Shown piece after piece: positions 45,420-52,948 of a DNA stretch of 58,369 nucleotides (positions within the stretch are counted from its first letter, which is position 1; the number at the start of each line of letters is the position of its first letter). A program made the position numbers and the translations under genes. The stretch is from Rubrivivax sp. (lineage in GTDB: Bacteria > Pseudomonadota > Gammaproteobacteria > Burkholderiales > Burkholderiaceae_C), in contig JAEUPC010000138.1 of assembly GCA_016789865.1 (NCBI GenBank), positions 1-58,369 on the forward strand, given 5' to 3'. The notes under the pieces were generated by a model. It made no database searches. It was not told where the DNA came from and saw only the letters and a program-made list of their open reading frames with translations.

Positions 45420-46664
45420 CTAGCCGCGCGGCGCCGAGGCCCCGCCGCGCTCGATGCGGCGGTAGTCCGCCGGCACGCGCATCACGGCGGCGTCGGGCTC
45501 GCCGCGCTTGAGGTCCTTCAAGCGGTAGAGCACCTCGACGGTGCGCGGGTCGAAGTCGCGCGACGACACGGTCAGCAGCAGCTCGGGCGCGGTCCAGACT
45601 TCACGCACGATCTGGATCGCGCGCTCGTTGCCCACCCGGCCGGCCTCGATCGTCCAGGTGGTGCGTTCACCGTGCGTGCGCACACCATCGATGTCGCGCG
45701 GGGGCAGCGCGGTGGTGACGCCCGCGCCGCGTGGCGCCAGGTGGGTGGCGCGCCACTGCACTGGCGGCGGTGGCGCGAGCATCGCATCGGGGCGCGGCGC
45801 GCCGGCATCCAGCCGCAGCACCGTGACTTCGGCGTCGCGCCCGCCGGAACGTTCCACCCGGGTGATCAGGGCGGGCGCCGGGGGCATCGGCATCGACCCC
45901 GGAGGAAGGCCTGCAACAGGAGCCGCTGGCGGCACGGGGGGCACGGGTGGCACGGGGGGCGTCGGTGGCACGGCCGGTGCGGGCGGCGCCGGGGGCATGG
46001 GCGCCGGGGCGGGCGGTGTGCCGGGCCCGCCGGGCTGATGCCCGCGCGCTGCGGCGCGCGCTGCGGCGCGTGCCGCGTCGGCGCTGGTGCGGGCCCATTC
46101 CCGCAACTGCTCGGCGTAGTCCCGCCACGCCGCGGCATCGGCCGCGGCGTCCAGCGGCAGCCGTGCATCGCCCACCAGCCGGCGGGCCGTCTTGCGCGCC
46201 GGGTCGAGCATCCAGCTCTCGCGCGCTACCGGGTCGCGCAGGTAGATGACGCGGCGCCCACCGCGCTCCACCTCCTGTCGCGTGCGGCCCTCACCGTCGC
46301 GGCACAGGCGCGTGCTGTTCTGTCGCACGATGCGGTTGGCGGCCGCGCCGGCGGGGTCGGGAAGCCACTGCACGGTTTCGTGCACCGCCTCAGCGCAGTA
46401 GGGTGCGCCCTTCACGACGCGCTCGCTGCCGCCGGCCTCGATGCGCACCTCGCGCTCCACCTCGAGCGGGGCCCCTTCCCGCGCGGCCAGGCGCAGCTCG
46501 GGCGCGTCGGGCCCCGTCTCGGCCTGGGCCACTTCGATGGCGGGCACCTGGGCTGCCGACGTGGGCAGCGCCCACGCCATCAGCGCGGCAGACAGTGCCA
46601 GCGCGGCGCGGGCGCGGCGGCCGTGGATCGACCGGGCGGCGAGGGAAACCATCAGCCTGGGCAT
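45420..46664 (-). CDS. Secreted protein of unknown function in ECF sigma operon
   Basis: The 414-residue product begins at ATG 46664 behind AGGAAAGG and has a signal peptide (RRARAALALSAALMAWALPTSAAQ). The first mature domain contains YLRDPVARESWMLDPARKTARRL. A long Pro-rich linker (PPTPPVPPVPPVPP type, about residues 220-265) follows. The C-terminal domain has MLAPPPPVQWRATHL, GERTTWTIEAGRVGNERAIQIVREVW and VLYRLKDLKRGEPDAAVMRVP. No known family was recognised. It is third on the minus strand after the sigma and anti-sigma genes and could be the output or sensor of that system. Confidence 0.75.
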   Translation of the reverse strand: MPRLMVSLAARSIHGRRARAALALSAALMAWALPTSAAQVPAIEVAQAETGPDAPELRLAAREGAPLEVEREVRIEAGGSERVVKGAPYCAEAVHETVQWLPDPAGAAANRIVRQNSTRLCRDGEGRTRQEVERGGRRVIYLRDPVARESWMLDPARKTARRLVGDARLPLDAAADAAAWRDYAEQLREWARTSADAARAAARAAARGHQPGGPGTPPAPAPMPPAPPAPAVPPTPPVPPVPPVPPAAPVAGLPPGSMPMPPAPALITRVERSGGRDAEVTVLRLDAGAPRPDAMLAPPPPVQWRATHLAPRGAGVTTALPPRDIDGVRTHGERTTWTIEAGRVGNERAIQIVREVWTAPELLLTVSSRDFDPRTVEVLYRLKDLKRGEPDAAVMRVPADYRRIERGGASAPRG

Positions 46665-46975
46665 GGGGCCTTTCCTTTCAGACAGTGTCGGAGGTGATCG
46701 CCAGCGGCTTCGCGTTCGCTCGCGACCGGGCCGCGGGCAACGGGCAACGGGCAGCGGGCAGCGGGCAGCGGGCAACGGGCAGCGGGCAACGGGCAACGGG
46801 CAACGGGCAACGGGCAACGGGCAACGGGCAACGAGCCACGGGCAGGGCGAACAACGTGGGGCGACGTGGGCCACTTGGGCCACGTGCGCGAGGCGAGACC
46901 TTGGCGAGCAACCGCCTGGCCGAGGGCAAGCGAAGGCGTGGACATCCGCATGGGCGTGTGCGGCGCGGCAGTCAC
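46665..46975. other. Intergenic region with heptamer tandem repeat
   Basis: This 311-base gap lies between the anti-sigma-like gene and the secreted-protein gene on the minus strand. About a third of it is the CGGGCAA/G repeat at 46734-46845. Outside the repeat no gene, promoter match or terminator was recognised, apart from the ribosome binding site of the secreted-protein gene at its left edge. Confidence 0.6.
46734..46845. repeat. Heptamer tandem repeat CGGGCAA/CGGGCAG, 16 units
   Basis: Sixteen consecutive 7-base units run from 46734. Ten read CGGGCAA, five read CGGGCAG and one is the degenerate CGAGCCA. The run ends about 70 bases upstream of the start of the secreted-protein gene on the minus strand. 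Because seven is not a multiple of three, it is unlikely to be coding. Length variation between strains is expected. Confidence 0.9.
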
Positions 46976-47668
46976 TCAGAACTGCAGCCGAACGGCCAGC
47001 ACCTCACCGCTGCCCGACACCAGCAACTCGGCGCGCAGCGGCTCGGCCGCTCGTCCGGGGTCGTACGGCAGGCCGAGACTGGCCAGGTGCTGCTGCGGCA
47101 TCTCGGTCGTCAGCACCCAGGCCGCGGTCGCGGGCGGCGAGGCCCCGGCCGTGCCGGCAGGGGCGCCAGGCGCCGCGGTGCCGGCCAGCGCACGCAGGCG
47201 CTCGGTGCTGACCAGCGGCACGAAGTGACCCACCGGGGTCCAGCCACTGCCGTCGAGACGTTCGGCGTGCTGCGGCCACCGCCCCGCCGCCCCCTGTGGC
47301 GCCCGGGTCGCGCGGGCGGTGAGGTCGGCCACCTGCTCGGGCAGGTGCTCGCGCGGCACACGAAGTGTGAGCAGCAGCGACAGCACGATGACTGCCGTGC
47401 AGGCAGCCGCGCCGGCCCACGCGGGCCAGCGCGGCAACTGCAGCCCCGGCACGAGCCCGGCCCACGGCGCGGCCGGCGCGGATCGGGCGCGCGCCGCTGT
47501 CGCTGCTGCCGCTGCTTCTGGCGCCACAGGTGGCGCAGACCTCGCCGCCGGCCGCGCCGACTGCCGTATCGCGCTCCACAGGGCAGCCGGCGGTGCCTGC
47601 CGGGCCAGATCCTCGCGCAGCGCCAGCAGTGCCGCTGCCAGTGTCATGTCGTTGTCGGCAGGCTTCAT
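46976..47668 (-). CDS. Probable anti-sigma factor, single membrane helix
   Basis: The 230-residue product has a cytoplasmic N-terminal segment (LAAALLALREDLARQAPPAALWSAI), an Ala/Pro-rich stretch, one membrane helix near residues 82-105 (AGAAACTAVIVLSLLLTL) and a C-terminal extracytoplasmic part with HFVPLVSTERLRALAG and VLTTEMPQQHLASLGLP. This topology and the position directly after an ECF sigma gene, with an ATG sharing ATGA with the sigma stop, are those of an anti-sigma factor. A zinc-binding anti-sigma motif is not visible, so the call is by context. Confidence 0.72.
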   Translation of the reverse strand: MKPADNDMTLAAALLALREDLARQAPPAALWSAIRQSARPAARSAPPVAPEAAAAATAARARSAPAAPWAGLVPGLQLPRWPAWAGAAACTAVIVLSLLLTLRVPREHLPEQVADLTARATRAPQGAAGRWPQHAERLDGSGWTPVGHFVPLVSTERLRALAGTAAPGAPAGTAGASPPATAAWVLTTEMPQQHLASLGLPYDPGRAAEPLRAELLVSGSGEVLAVRLQF

Positions 47669-48345
47669 CGTGAACGTCCTTGATCAGCGTGCGGCCCGCC
47701 CAGCAGCGTGGCCAGCCGCCCCCGGCCGCGGTGCAAGCGGGTGCGCAGGGTGTTGAGTTCGACACCGGCGATCTGGGCCGCTTCGGCGTAGGGCCGCTCC
47801 TGAAGATCGACCAGCACCACGGCCTCGCGAAACACCGGCGGCAGCGCGGCCAGCGCCGACCACAACGCGGCGAGTTCCTGTCGCTGCACGAGCAGCGCTT
47901 CCGGGCCGGCGGTGCCCTCCAGCGCCCACGCCGCCCCTGGCTCCGAGGCGCTCGCGGACGCTTCGGCGCCATCGCCTTCTGCCTCGGCCTGCGTCGGCTC
48001 GAGCGGCATCTCGCGCTTCAGCTCGCGCCAGCGCGCGGCCAACGCATGGCGCGCCACCCCCGCCAGGTAGGCGCCCAGCGCGCCGCGCTGCGGGTCGAAC
48101 CCTCGCGGTCGCTGGGCCAGCGCGACGAAGGCCTCCTGCGTGGCATCGGCCGCCCATGCGGCATTGCCGGTCAGCGCCAGCGCGTAGCGGTAGACGAGCG
48201 CCGCCTCGCGCCGGTACAGCGGCTCCAGCGCGCCGCCGTCGCCTTCGCACAGCCGCTGCCAGAGTGCCGTGGTCGACTCGGCGTCCGCAACCTCCTGGGC
48301 CGAAGGCCGGGGGAGAGTCCGCTGCATCGGGGCGAAGAACATCAT
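47665..48345 (-). CDS. ECF (sigma-70 family) RNA polymerase sigma factor
   Basis: The 226-residue product has region 2 (AALVYRYALALTGNAAWAADATQEAFVALAQRP) with the usual DATQEAF helix, a linker rich in Glu/Ala, and region 4 (LPPVFREAVVLVDLQERPYAEAAQIAGVELNTLRTRLHRGRGRL) with its helix-turn-helix. ECF factors of this kind redirect RNA polymerase when released from an anti-sigma factor. Two adjacent ATGs (48345, 48342) and a third at 48327 are possible starts. A matching promoter lies upstream. The stop overlaps the anti-sigma start. Confidence 0.92.
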   Translation of the reverse strand: MMFFAPMQRTLPRPSAQEVADAESTTALWQRLCEGDGGALEPLYRREAALVYRYALALTGNAAWAADATQEAFVALAQRPRGFDPQRGALGAYLAGVARHALAARWRELKREMPLEPTQAEAEGDGAEASASASEPGAAWALEGTAGPEALLVQRQELAALWSALAALPPVFREAVVLVDLQERPYAEAAQIAGVELNTLRTRLHRGRGRLATLLGGPHADQGRSR

Positions 48346-48662
48346 GCCGGGCGGGGAACGGGGGTTGCCGAGGTCGCGCGCTGGGGTCGGTTCAGCGTAT
48401 TGAGCCGAAGGGGCCGGGAAGTTCCCGCCGCCGGCACGCAGCCCATCGCGGCAGGGCAGACGCCCGGATCCGCGCCGCGCGGCACATGCACGACCGGCCT
48501 GTCCGCGACCGGCGCAGCCTGTCCAGCCCGCGCGCCGCTGCATCGCCTGGGGCTGGGTCTGCCCGGCGGCGGTCGCTACAGTGCCGGCACATCGAGCATG
48601 CCCGCGCCACCGCGCCCGACGTGGCCGCCAAGCCCCCCGCACAGCGATCCTCCCCCAGCGTG
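48346..48662. other. Divergent regulatory region between ECF sigma and LytS-type kinase genes
   Basis: This 317-base gap has no credible gene. It holds the ECF-type promoter at 48398-48425 reading leftward, overlapping the palindrome CGGGAAGTTCCCG at 48415-48427. For the rightward kinase gene no clear promoter was found; TACAGT near 48578 is a weak -10 candidate. Confidence 0.5.
48398..48425 (-). promoter_or_regulatory. Candidate RpoE-like ECF promoter of the sigma operon
   Basis: On the minus strand GGAACTT (48425-48419) is followed after 15 bases by TCAATA (48403-48398). GGAACTT and a TC-rich -10 at this spacing are the pattern of RpoE-group ECF promoters. Transcription would start near 48391, about 45 bases before the sigma ATG. 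The -35 lies within a palindrome (48415-48427). It suggests that the sigma factor controls its own operon. Confidence 0.6.
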
Positions 48663-50156
48663 ATGACTGCCCCCGCCGCCCCGGTTCCCTCCGAAGCCGC
48701 CCTCTGGCGCCAGCGCTGGCAGCACTACTCGGCCGCCGTCCTGCGCGCGTTCCATGCCTACGCCACCTGGCTGGTGAGCATCTCGTGGCGGCGCTTCCTG
48801 CTGCTGGCGCTGCTGTTGCTCGCCGTGGTGGCCATCGTGCACGACATGCCGCCGTTCACCTGGACGATGACCGAGCAGGTCGAGGAGCGCGTGCCGCGGG
48901 CGAGCGCGCCCCGGCCTCCCAAGCCTCCCAAGCCTCCCGAGCCCCCGGCGCAACCGGCCAAGCCGGGCGGCGTGGAGGTGCCCATCCGCATCGAGCCGCC
49001 CAAGAAGGGCGACGGCAGCGAGGGCCTGGACATCAGCATCGGCAAGGACGGTATCCGCATCACGCCGCGCCGCGCGGCCAGCGCGCCGGGCGGTGCGGCG
49101 TCAGCCCCGGCGGCACCCGGCAGCGGCGCAGCCTCGGCCGCGGCAGGTGACGACGTCGGCGTGCGCATCACACTGCCCCCGGGCGTCACCTCCGAGGCCG
49201 TGCGCGACGCGGTGGAGGTGGCGCGGCGCGAGGTCGAAGACGCGCTGCGTGAGGCGCGCGAAGAGGCCGAGCAGGCGCGCCGCGAAGCCGAAGCCGCACG
49301 CGACGAAGCCGAGCGTGCGCTGGCCGGCCTCACCGGCACCGAGACGCGCAAGCGCCGCCGCGTCACGCGCGTTGGCATCGGCGACTTCCTGATGCAGTTC
49401 ACGGTACTGTGGGTGCTGGGCTCGGCGCTCATCAAGGCCACCTACAAGGGCCGCATGCAGGCCGAGCGCCAGGCCGCGCGCGCCACCGAGACGGCGGAGT
49501 CGGAGTCGCTCAAGCGCCAGGTCGTCGAGGCGCGCATGGCCGCGATGCAGGCGCAGGTGGAGCCGCATTTCCTGTTCAACACGCTGGCCTCGATCGACCA
49601 CCTGATCGAGACCGACGCGGCGCGCGCCAGCCAGATGCAGCGCAACCTGATCGCCCTGCTGCGCGCCAGCATGCCGACGATGCGCGAGACGGCCGGCGGC
49701 GCCGCCGGCAGCAGCAACGGCCTGCGCGACCTCGGCCGCGAACTGGCGGTGATCCGCCCGTACCTCGAGATCCTCAAGGTGCGCATGGAGGAGCGCCTGG
49801 CCACCGAGATCGACGTGCCCGAGGGCCTGCACTCGGCCGAGTTCCCGCCGATGATGATCCAGACGCTGGTGGAGAACGCCATCAAGCACGGCCTGGAGCC
49901 CAAGGCCGAGGGCGGCCGCCTCAGCGTCAAGGCGCAGATCGTGCACGGCAAGCTGCAAGTGGTGGTGGCCGACACGGGCCTGGGGTTCGGCAAGGCGGCC
50001 ACCGCCGGCACGGGGGTGGGGCTGGCCAACATCCGCGAGCGGTTGCAGCTGCACTACGGGCCCAAGGCTTCGCTCACCGTGGCCGAAAACAGCCCCAGCG
50101 GCACCGTCGTGACCGTGACCGTGCCCTACAAGATGGTGGGCGAGGGCCAGGCATGA
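48663..50156 (+). CDS. LytS-type sensor histidine kinase with coiled-coil sensor region
   Basis: The 497-residue product has a membrane helix (RFLLLALLLLAVVAIVHDM, about 39-58), then about 180 extracytoplasmic residues: a Pro/Lys-rich stretch (PKPPKPPEPP), a segment with two short IRIT-type repeats and a strongly charged coiled coil (REVEDALREAREEAEQARRE). A second helix (MQFTVLWVLGSALI) follows, then the His_kinase box EPHFLFNTLASIDH with His302 and an ATPase domain (NAIKHGLEP, DTGLGFG, GVGLANIRERL). It should phosphorylate the LytTR regulator two genes downstream. The sensor region resembles no known ligand domain. Confidence 0.92.
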   Translation: MTAPAAPVPSEAALWRQRWQHYSAAVLRAFHAYATWLVSISWRRFLLLALLLLAVVAIVHDMPPFTWTMTEQVEERVPRASAPRPPKPPKPPEPPAQPAKPGGVEVPIRIEPPKKGDGSEGLDISIGKDGIRITPRRAASAPGGAASAPAAPGSGAASAAAGDDVGVRITLPPGVTSEAVRDAVEVARREVEDALREAREEAEQARREAEAARDEAERALAGLTGTETRKRRRVTRVGIGDFLMQFTVLWVLGSALIKATYKGRMQAERQAARATETAESESLKRQVVEARMAAMQAQVEPHFLFNTLASIDHLIETDAARASQMQRNLIALLRASMPTMRETAGGAAGSSNGLRDLGRELAVIRPYLEILKVRMEERLATEIDVPEGLHSAEFPPMMIQTLVENAIKHGLEPKAEGGRLSVKAQIVHGKLQVVVADTGLGFGKAATAGTGVGLANIRERLQLHYGPKASLTVAENSPSGTVVTVTVPYKMVGEGQA

Positions 50157-50704
50157 ACCACGCACCGCTGCCCGCCGCAGGAGGCCCCATGCCCTCGATG
50201 ACCGATGCCGACATCCGTGCCTTCACGCCGGGCCCCGCAGGGGCGGCCGATGCCCCGGCACCCAGGCACCCGCGCCGTTGGCCGTGGGTCCTGCTGGCGG
50301 TGTGCCTGGTGTTCGTGGCCGCGGTGGTGGCCGGCGTGCTGGTGCTGGGCGACACGCTCGACCGCGCGCTGGGCGGCATGAGCATCACGGTGGACGGCGA
50401 GCGGGTGCTGGCCCTGCCGCACGGCGAAGCCGCCTGGTGGGCGGTGTCCGCCGCGCTGCTGGCCGCCATGGTGGTGCTGGTGGTGGTGCCGTTGACCCTG
50501 TTGCTGGCATTGTTGGTGGTGGCGCTCGCCGTGGCCGCCGCGGTGGTCGTGGTCCTCGCCGTGGCAGCACTGGTGCTGTCGCCGCTGTGGGTGATGGCGC
50601 TGCTGCTGTGGCTGGCACTGCGCGAGCCGCGCCGGCCGCCACCCGCCGGTGCCCCGCCGACGGTGGGCCGGAGGGTGTCGCCGGAGGCCGCGCCGCAGGC
50701 ATGA
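50153..50704 (+). CDS. Hypothetical membrane protein in two-component operon
   Basis: The 183-residue product starts in an ATGA overlap with the kinase stop. It has one membrane helix near residues 42-65, a short extracytoplasmic loop with MSITVDGERVLALPHGEAAWW, then a nearly unbroken hydrophobic region of two or three helices very rich in Val, Ala and Leu, and a Pro-rich tail. Its position between kinase and regulator genes suggests an accessory part of the sensory complex, but there is no domain evidence. Confidence 0.75.
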   Translation: MNHAPLPAAGGPMPSMTDADIRAFTPGPAGAADAPAPRHPRRWPWVLLAVCLVFVAAVVAGVLVLGDTLDRALGGMSITVDGERVLALPHGEAAWWAVSAALLAAMVVLVVVPLTLLLALLVVALAVAAAVVVVLAVAALVLSPLWVMALLLWLALREPRRPPPAGAPPTVGRRVSPEAAPQA

Positions 50705-50750
50705 TCGCGGTCTTGTTGCCGCTGCCGCCGGCCCCGGTGGCCCTCGCGCC

Positions 50751-51593
50751 ATGAACCTCGCCGCCACCCCCCCTGCGCCGCGTGCCGTGCTGGCCGACGA
50801 CGAACGCCTGATGCGCGAACAGCTGCGCGCGCGCCTGGCCGAGGTCTGGCCCGAGCTGGAGGTCGTGGCCGAGGCCAAGAACGGCCTGGAGGCCGTGGAG
50901 GCCGTGAAGCAGCACCGGCCCGACGTCGTCTTCCTCGACATCCGCATGCCCGGGTTGACCGGTGTGGAGGCCGCGCGCCAGATCGCGCAGCTGCCGCCGC
51001 CCGACGATGACGAGGATGTCTTGCTGCCGGAGGTGGTCTTCATCACCGCCTACGACCAGTACGCGGTGGAGGCCTTCGAGCAGGGGGTGGCCGACTATGT
51101 GCTGAAGCCGGCCGAGCGCGAGCGGCTTCAGCTCACCGTCGGCCGCATACAGAAGCGCCTGGCCGCGCGGGCGCTGGGCCAGGACGCGCCGGCCGATGCC
51201 GCCGCCGGCGGCTCGCTGCAGCAGCTGCTGCACCGGCTGTCTTCACGCATCACCGGCCAGCCGCCGCAGTACCTGCAGTGGATCCAGGCCAACGTCGGCC
51301 AGAACATCCAGATGATCGCGGTGGACGAGGTGCTGTTCTTCATCAGCGACGAGAAGTACACGCGTGTGCAGACGGCGCAGGTCGAGGCGCTCATCCGCAA
51401 ACCGATCAAGGAACTCGTCGACGAGATCGACCCGCGGCTGTTCTGGCAGATCCACCGCAGCACGCTGGTCAACGTGAACGCCATCGCCGGCGTCAGCCGC
51501 GATTTCCGCGGCCGCCAGATCGTGGCCGTCAAGGGCCACGGCGAGAAGCTCGAAGTCAGCCGCAGCTACACCGGGTTGTTCAAGGGCATGTAG
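50751..51593 (+). CDS. LytR/AlgR family response regulator
   Basis: The 280-residue product has a receiver domain (AVLADDERLMREQL, phospho-acceptor Asp63 in VVFLDIRMPG, Lys in YVLKPAE) and a LytTR DNA-binding domain (IAVDEVLFFISDEKYTRVQT, FWQIHRSTLVNVNAIAGV, LEVSRSYTGLFKGM). Both are complete. It is the partner of the LytS-type kinase. LytTR regulators bind paired 9-bp direct repeats; none was identified near the promoters here. Confidence 0.95.
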   Translation: MNLAATPPAPRAVLADDERLMREQLRARLAEVWPELEVVAEAKNGLEAVEAVKQHRPDVVFLDIRMPGLTGVEAARQIAQLPPPDDDEDVLLPEVVFITAYDQYAVEAFEQGVADYVLKPAERERLQLTVGRIQKRLAARALGQDAPADAAAGGSLQQLLHRLSSRITGQPPQYLQWIQANVGQNIQMIAVDEVLFFISDEKYTRVQTAQVEALIRKPIKELVDEIDPRLFWQIHRSTLVNVNAIAGVSRDFRGRQIVAVKGHGEKLEVSRSYTGLFKGM

Positions 51594-51778
51594 CGCGTGC
51601 GCGGGCCGGCGCGCATGTCTGGCACGACAGCCTGCGAAACGAGGGCGCACACGCCGCGGCCCGCCCCCGCGTTCGCGGGTGCGGGCTGCGGGCACGGATA
51701 CAGGCCCTTCCTCGTGCGCGGCGGCTGCCGCGACACAACTGAAGCAACTCAACGCAAGCCCGAACCCGCGGTCACGGC

Positions 51779-52948
51779 ATGAGTGCGCTTCGATCGCTAT
51801 GGTCCGCACCAGGCTGGCTGAAGCGGCTGCGCGGGGTGTTCCAAAGCCCATGGGCGCACCGCGCGGCCGGCACCACCGAGCCCCGCCCCCCGACCACCGA
51901 GCACGAGATGCTGCAGACCGCCCTTGCCCGCACGCCCCGCCCCCCCGAGCCCCTGCGGCGCATCGCCGCGTCGGCCGACGAAGGCGGCTGGCTGCGCCGC
52001 GACGAAGCAATCATGGGCACCGCCATCACGGTGGAGTTGTGGGCCGAAGACGCCCGCATCGGCGCGGCCGCCGCTGCCGCGGTGCTGGGCGAAATGCACC
52101 GCATCGACCGCCGCATGAGCCCGTACAAGGAAGACTCGGAGCTGTCGCGCATCAACCGCGAGGCCTTCAAGCGGCCGGTGCGCGTGAGCGAGGAGATTTT
52201 CCGCCTGCTGGAGCGCGCGCTGCAGTTCTCGGCCCTCTCGCAGGGCGCGTTCGATGTCACCTATGCCGCCGTCGGCCGGCTGTACGACTACCGCATCGGC
52301 GTGCGCCCCGACGACGCCGCGCTTGCCGCGGCGCGTGCGGCGGTGGGCTGGCAGCACCTGCAGCTCGACCACCGCACGCAGTCGGTGCGCTTCGGCAGGC
52401 CCGGCATGTGCATCGACCTCGGCGGGTTCGCCAAGGGCCACGCGGTGGACAACGCCATCGCGCTGCTCGAGGGCCTGGGCATCCGCCACGCCCATGTGGC
52501 CGCCGGTGGCGACAGCCGCGTGCTGGGCGACCGCCGCGGGCGGCCGTGGAGCGTGGCCATCCGCGACCCGCGCCATGCTGCCGGCGTGGTCGCCGTGTTA
52601 CCACTTGAAGACACTGCGATCTCAACCTCGGGCGACTACGAACGATATTTCGAGGAACCGGGCCTGGGCGGCCAGGTGACGCGCCATCACCACCTCATCG
52701 ACCCGGCCACCGGCCGCTCGCCGCGCGGCGTGACCAGCGTCACCGTACTGGCCCCCGACGGCCTCACTGCCGAGGCGCTGGGCAAGATCCTGTTCATTCA
52801 GGGCCCCGGGCGCGGACTGGAACTTCTGGAAACGTTGCCCGGCATCGACGCGGTCATCATCGATTCGCACGGGCGTCTGCACACCACCCCCGGTCTGACC
52901 GACGTCGGGCCGATGCGCCCGCCGGCGCCGCAAGGAGAGAAGACATGA
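51779..52948 (+). CDS. apbE: FAD:protein FMN transferase (ApbE family)
   Basis: The 389-residue product has the ApbE core: IMGTAITVELWAEDA, MHRIDRRMSPYKEDSELSRIN, GMCIDLGGFAKGHAVDNAIALL, AHVAAGGDSRVLG, and HHLIDPATGRSP with TSVTVLAPDGLTAEALGKILF near the metal site. ApbE uses FAD to attach FMN to Ser/Thr of extracytoplasmic redox proteins. The first 75 residues are Pro/Arg-rich, and no clear signal peptide or lipobox is visible, which is odd for a periplasmic enzyme. The stop shares ATGA with the next gene, so the two are translationally coupled. Confidence 0.93.
   Translation: MSALRSLWSAPGWLKRLRGVFQSPWAHRAAGTTEPRPPTTEHEMLQTALARTPRPPEPLRRIAASADEGGWLRRDEAIMGTAITVELWAEDARIGAAAAAAVLGEMHRIDRRMSPYKEDSELSRINREAFKRPVRVSEEIFRLLERALQFSALSQGAFDVTYAAVGRLYDYRIGVRPDDAALAAARAAVGWQHLQLDHRTQSVRFGRPGMCIDLGGFAKGHAVDNAIALLEGLGIRHAHVAAGGDSRVLGDRRGRPWSVAIRDPRHAAGVVAVLPLEDTAISTSGDYERYFEEPGLGGQVTRHHHLIDPATGRSPRGVTSVTVLAPDGLTAEALGKILFIQGPGRGLELLETLPGIDAVIIDSHGRLHTTPGLTDVGPMRPPAPQGEKT

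Noticed and set aside
46652-46975. Open frame on the minus strand encoding repeated LPVARCP heptapeptides
   Set aside because: It is only the heptamer DNA repeat read in all frames; the flanks have no protein-like sequence and the true gene starts downstream behind a good ribosome binding site.
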